Below, piece after piece: positions 60,055-64,000 of a DNA stretch of 64,000 nt. Origin of the DNA: Rotaria sordida (Eukaryota > Rotifera > Eurotatoria > Philodinida > Philodinidae); assembly GCA_905250125.1 (NCBI GenBank), contig CAJNOL010000410.1:79840-143839 (forward strand). Direction: 5' to 3'. Position 1 is the first letter of the stretch. Each line of letters begins with the position of its first letter. Made by a program: the position numbers and the translations under genes. The notes beneath the pieces were generated by a model. That model was not told the DNA's origin and searched no databases. It worked only from the letters and a program-made list of their open reading frames with translations.

Positions 60055-63021
60055 TTAATTTTTTCTATCAATATAACGTTTGTTTTCGTCAGCACGCTGT
60101 TGTCGAATAATAATATAGAGAAGAATGGACCAGAGGCCTTCGAGTGCATTGAAAACGATAAAGAGCCAATTTAAGCCCTTGGCACCGCTTACATCGATAA
60201 GAGTTAAAAATGGACCAGCAAGCCAGCCAAGACCTTGAGTAATGCACGATGATAGTAATACAAGTACACATAGTTTCATCCGTTCGTACTGTTTGTCAGA
60301 TTGGTTAGATGAAGGAGCACGTCGTACATGATCGATAAGGCGTTTGGCAACATAAATAATGATGAAAAGATTGAGAAGGAGAAATATACAAGTGGGGATT
60401 GTCAAAAAATAATAGATAACATGTCGACTGAACCAACAAATTTGATATGGATATAAAGTGGTGATCTCAAATGAAGTATTTGAATTGAATCCGACAGCAA
60501 AAGTCATACATATTATCGAAATAAGAAAAGAAGTCATGAGCAAGCTATTAAGTCGTTTGAATGATGGTTCTGAAAGGAGATAAACGAAACGGAGATAATT
60601 GAAATATCCGACACTTGTTTTACAACAGAACATGAAGAGTAAAAGAAAATAGACGATGAACATGAGTACGCTTGCACTTCGAAAGCAGATATTCTGATTT
60701 GACGATTCTGTTTGTGTGTAAACAGTCAAAACGAGTGCAATGTAGAAAATAAAAAGAAGTATAGTGCTTGCACATGAAATAAGTGGCGCCAAGTCTCGTG
60801 GCTTCAACCTGATGTTTGAACTAGCGATGCGAGTGATACTAATATGTATGATGATAGCTAAGAAGCAGGCGATGGAAACTAATTGAAACACAAGAGAAGC
60901 AATATCTTGAGCGTCGAAACTTTTTTTGCCATTGTTTTGTATAGTTCGTGGCAACCAGACAAGAGCAAACGTGGTCAAATGATTGCAACTACATTCGAAT
61001 CGTTTGAATTTAGAATTGAAAATTGGTCGACTACAGCCTGACTCATTCCAACTAGAACTGCGCACATTATAGTACGAGCAATAATAGTCAATATCGCTGA
61101 CATTAGGTTCGAATTCGGGTAGAACACTGAGATAGATCGTAATATTTATATTTTTAGAATTTGACTCAATGTTAGGTAGTGTTTTAACAACCATTATCGA
61201 CGATGAAAGTGTCTTGTTAGAAGAGTCGTTCAAATGACGATATTCGATAGGCGGCCTATCAATTACGAGTACACCAAAATAGGTAACACCAGCACCAATC
61301 AATGAGCTAGGATTAAGAATTGCTGCGGCTGTCAAATTCGAGTTGATTATGTCAGCTTCAGTCGAATTCTTGATGATCTGACCACCGGAACCAGACTGAA
61401 ACGATGCGCCTAATGCAATATCCTTCTCATCCGTTGGTCGGCATATGATGAAAGACGTAGCTGCATTGAGAGTAACACTGTAATTGAGAAACCCAACCAA
61501 AGTGTCCACATTAGCTAGCGGTAATGTTCTGTTTCGGTGTTGAGATAAATTCGGATTAGAAATCGAACTAAAATACACTGTGAGAGCATTGGCGATTTGA
61601 GTACTATCCGCAGTATTTGACAGGTTGAGTAGAAAGTCTATTGCTTCATTCTAAATTGAAAAAGAAAAAAAACAAACTCAACAGATAAATGTCAATTTTG
61701 ATGAAAAAGTGCTTATGTTTCGTCGTACATTCGCATCAATGATCGTAATGCACGAACCATTGAGGCCTGGCATCAATAATGAACTGTTACAAGAGTTTGG
61801 ATTATAAAATGGTGGAGTGCTCGTCGCTTTAGTACTGTAAAATTGTGCCGTCGATGCCATCGTCGAACATGTTAGATTACGAAGGGCACTCAGATCGCCA
61901 AGCGCAAAGGTCAACTCATGTCTGATCTGAGAACAAAAATCGAAAATGTGAGATTCCTGTAAAATTGTCTTTCCACTTACCTCTTTAAAAATTTCCGGCT
62001 GTGAACAATCGTCAGCTCGACAATAAACATCAATTTTCTGTAGTTCAATTTGACATTCCGCTTTGTTCAAGCACAAAATGCCTTGCATCTCGATACGATG
62101 TGGATTTATTTCAAATTGAGAAATATTAGGTGGAACACAATAGGATTGATAACATTTTACACCACTGGTGGAATCATCGAACGTATCCGAAACAAGACAA
62201 GTGGTGTTGCACATCACGATGGGGCATCGGCTAACATCGAGAAAGTCACTTGTGCTACATTGAGGAGCATTCAAACAATGGCGACAGCCGCGCACTGGCT
62301 GATCATTACCTAAAACCGTTGAGTTCAACCATGATTCGTTCAGATCTATGTGAAAACTGGTCGGAAGGAAAGGCACAAGATCGGGTTTGTTGCATAAATC
62401 CCAATTGCATCCGTAAACGATCAAACTCGTAACGTTGAACCATTGGCCATTGGTTTGATTATAGATAATCGATTCTTCGATGAGTAAATAGGGAAAATCA
62501 CGGATGTAGACAAGAGTCGAATTGCGATTAACATGTTCGAGAAAAATAGAGACATTTTGATGGACATTCTGTCGGACAATGGTGCAATGGGTACTGTTAG
62601 TTGAATTTATTTCCAGTTTAGTTGTACACGGACATGTTGGACCTGTGCACGAGCAATGGTAGCATTGGAGAGGAGACGATCGTTTAGTAGGTATTGTCCT
62701 TAACAGATGCATTGTTTTCAGTGCTGAACTTGGACGAACGATTGGAAATACTGTTAAGTTGTTGATCTCGACATAGAGTTGCTCTTTGATTTCTCGAAAG
62801 ATGCTCGGACGAGAGCAATTGATGACACTACAAAACACGTCCAATCTCCGAATATCATAATGTGAACGATTCTGAGCCAAGTAGATAATGGCTTCAATTT
62901 GAACTTTGTACTTGCCATCGTTAATTGCACTAAAATCGTCCGATCTATATTCCTGTGCACAATTTGAATGATAGCACATCTCTTCCATGGGAGTATTGCT
63001 CCACACATTGCTGAGAACACA
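60055..63021 (-). CDS. Adhesion-type GPCR with GPS motif (5' incomplete)
   Basis: Minus-strand exons 63021-61981, 61926-61729 and 61650-60055 give ~944 residues; the first has an acceptor before it and no signal peptide, so at least one upstream exon is missing. The junction 61729/61650 is the least certain. The ectodomain is Cys-rich and N-glycosylation-rich, with two related modules (CYHSNC...VFCSVINCSRPSIFRE and CYQSYC...VYCRADDCSQPEIFKE) around a QCYHCSCTGPTCPC segment. A GAIN-like region ends in the GPS FECSCNHLTTFALVW, the self-cleavage site between Leu and Thr. Seven membrane helices follow, with CFRSASVLMFIVYF at the TM3 Cys and QGLGWLAGPF in TM6. The cytoplasmic tail is only ~10 residues. 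Ligand unknown. The intron 61980-61927 is 54 nt, in frame, without stops. Confidence 0.9.
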
Positions 63022-64000
63022 CTATAAGGAAAAAGTTCTTTTACCAAGACTGGATAGTTCTGATCTCTCCCGGTCATAGTTATAATCGGCAGAAGTTTTT
63101 TCCTACCGGTACCGGTCGTGTACCGCTCTACCAGACCGGACCGGTCAGTCTAGTAACTACTAGTGTTCAAAAATCCCATCAGTATTCACCGATCGGTCTA
63201 CCGGCAGCGAGCGACTAAAAGGTCTATTAGTGTCTATCGGCCACCTTACCAGCAATGAATGACCAAATCTTCAATCATGCTGATTGGTTGAAGACTATGT
63301 TCATGTCATTTGACTAATTCAAATCAGTAACAATGCTGTCGATCATTGAAATACTCGCTCTAACAGACTATATAGAGAACTATCATTTTGTCTTTCAGAT
63401 ACAGACATGTAATAGTATAATGTTTTTTGCATTTTATCTTATCCGCCAAATTTATTCTTTACTTCAGTCCTACACAATTCTATGAAAAACTAATGGAATT
63501 CACTCTACATTCTATAAAAGAAATGAAAAATCATTACTTTTTTCCAAGAAGTTATCCACTACCGTGAAACATCATAACTGTGCTTGCATTCTCTTCAGAC
63601 ATGTATCAGTGTCAGTGTACTGATCACTGATGACATTGACGCTGGTTCCACTGATAGTATCTACACACTGACACACCAACTCCACGATCTAATAGTGTCT
63701 TTGATCGATATTCGAAGTCTGAAAATGATTTCTTTCTACACAAGGAAAGATTTTTGGGATATTCTGTACGGTTGATGCTGGTCCTATCCATATATGCAAT
63801 GTGTAACTCTATCTGAATATACGGTCTCATGAGTCTGAATCAATGGACATTGGAGGTATTCGGTAATCCTTTAGCAACGTGTTAGGTGCAATTCTACAAA
63901 GCTCTTAATCAGACAAGGTGGAAATAAACGACATTTCTATGCGTTTAAAAAGCCACATTTTATCTGTGAAAACATCGTTTTCCTTCAAATTTTGTCTAAG
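63022..64000. other. Upstream of GPCR exon; motif block, no exon recognised
   Basis: Must be intron or promoter of the GPCR gene. No signal-peptide exon was recognised on the minus strand. TACCGGTACCGG-type repeats occur at 63103-63160 and 63190-63240. Confidence 0.5.
63103..63240. repeat. TACCGGT-rich motif block in GPCR intron
   Basis: Two clusters of TACCGGTACCGGTCG, ACCGGACCGGTC and CCGATCGGTCTACCGGC variants, many self-complementary, separated by an AT-rich linker. Motif vocabulary is shared with 22091-22190. Element ends and target-site duplication were not found. Confidence 0.55.

Noticed and set aside
30-64000. Looked for tRNA, rRNA, spliced-leader RNA and CRISPR arrays
   Set aside because: None was recognised by eye; short RNA genes could still be missed without a covariance search.

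Overview
The window is AT-rich eukaryotic nuclear DNA. Its genes are split by many short GT-AG introns, mostly 40-150 nt and often T-rich before the acceptor, with a few introns of 1-2 kb. The gene repertoire is animal: beta-arrestin, a GAK/auxilin kinase, an adhesion GPCR, a pentameric ligand-gated channel and branched-chain E2. The style of the lineage-specific genes (LRAT-like pseudoenzyme, Cys-rich adhesion GPCR, ADP-ribosyltransferase-family fragment, non-LTR ORF1 with CCHC-like knuckles) fits a bdelloid rotifer, perhaps Rotaria or Adineta. That assignment is an inference from resemblance; no database was searched.

Layout: 1851-2871 (+) PGAP2-like GPI-anchor remodelling protein. 7024-10542 (-) non-visual arrestin with a pair of 73-nt mutually exclusive exons. 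15659-20369 (-) Cys-less pentameric ligand-gated channel, 5' end unresolved. 20370-30890 is gene-poor: a 1.57-kb near-perfect palindrome, a decayed non-LTR ORF1, a broken ORF, an ADP-ribosyltransferase-family scrap and foldback elements. 30894-34985 (+) DBT, the branched-chain alpha-keto acid dehydrogenase E2. 35132-46042 (+) GAK (kinase, PTEN-like, C2, clathrin/AP2-binding and J domains), starting only 146 bp after the DBT stop, with a U6 snRNA gene in one of its introns. 47870-48205 (+) glutaredoxin. 48732-49437 (-) small single-pass membrane protein. 54193-55000 (+) LRAT-fold pseudoenzyme. 58070-58345 (+) secreted six-cysteine peptide. 60055-63021 (-) adhesion-type GPCR whose 5' exons are not seen.

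The intact genes are housekeeping or signalling genes and do not form one pathway. Arrestin and GAK both act in clathrin-mediated receptor endocytosis: the arrestin carries a clathrin box and an AP2-binding tail, and GAK uncoats clathrin vesicles. DBT and GAK are close enough to be a polycistronic pair resolved by spliced-leader trans-splicing.

The most unusual structure lies in the arrestin gene and in the repeats. The two alternative arrestin exons swap only the segment that includes the receptor-contacting C-loop. The intergenic and intronic space is dense in foldback (palindromic) elements. Some carry GC-rich, internally redundant arms built from a different short motif in each copy. Two of these have clear 8-bp target-site duplications, which marks them as hAT-type non-autonomous elements.
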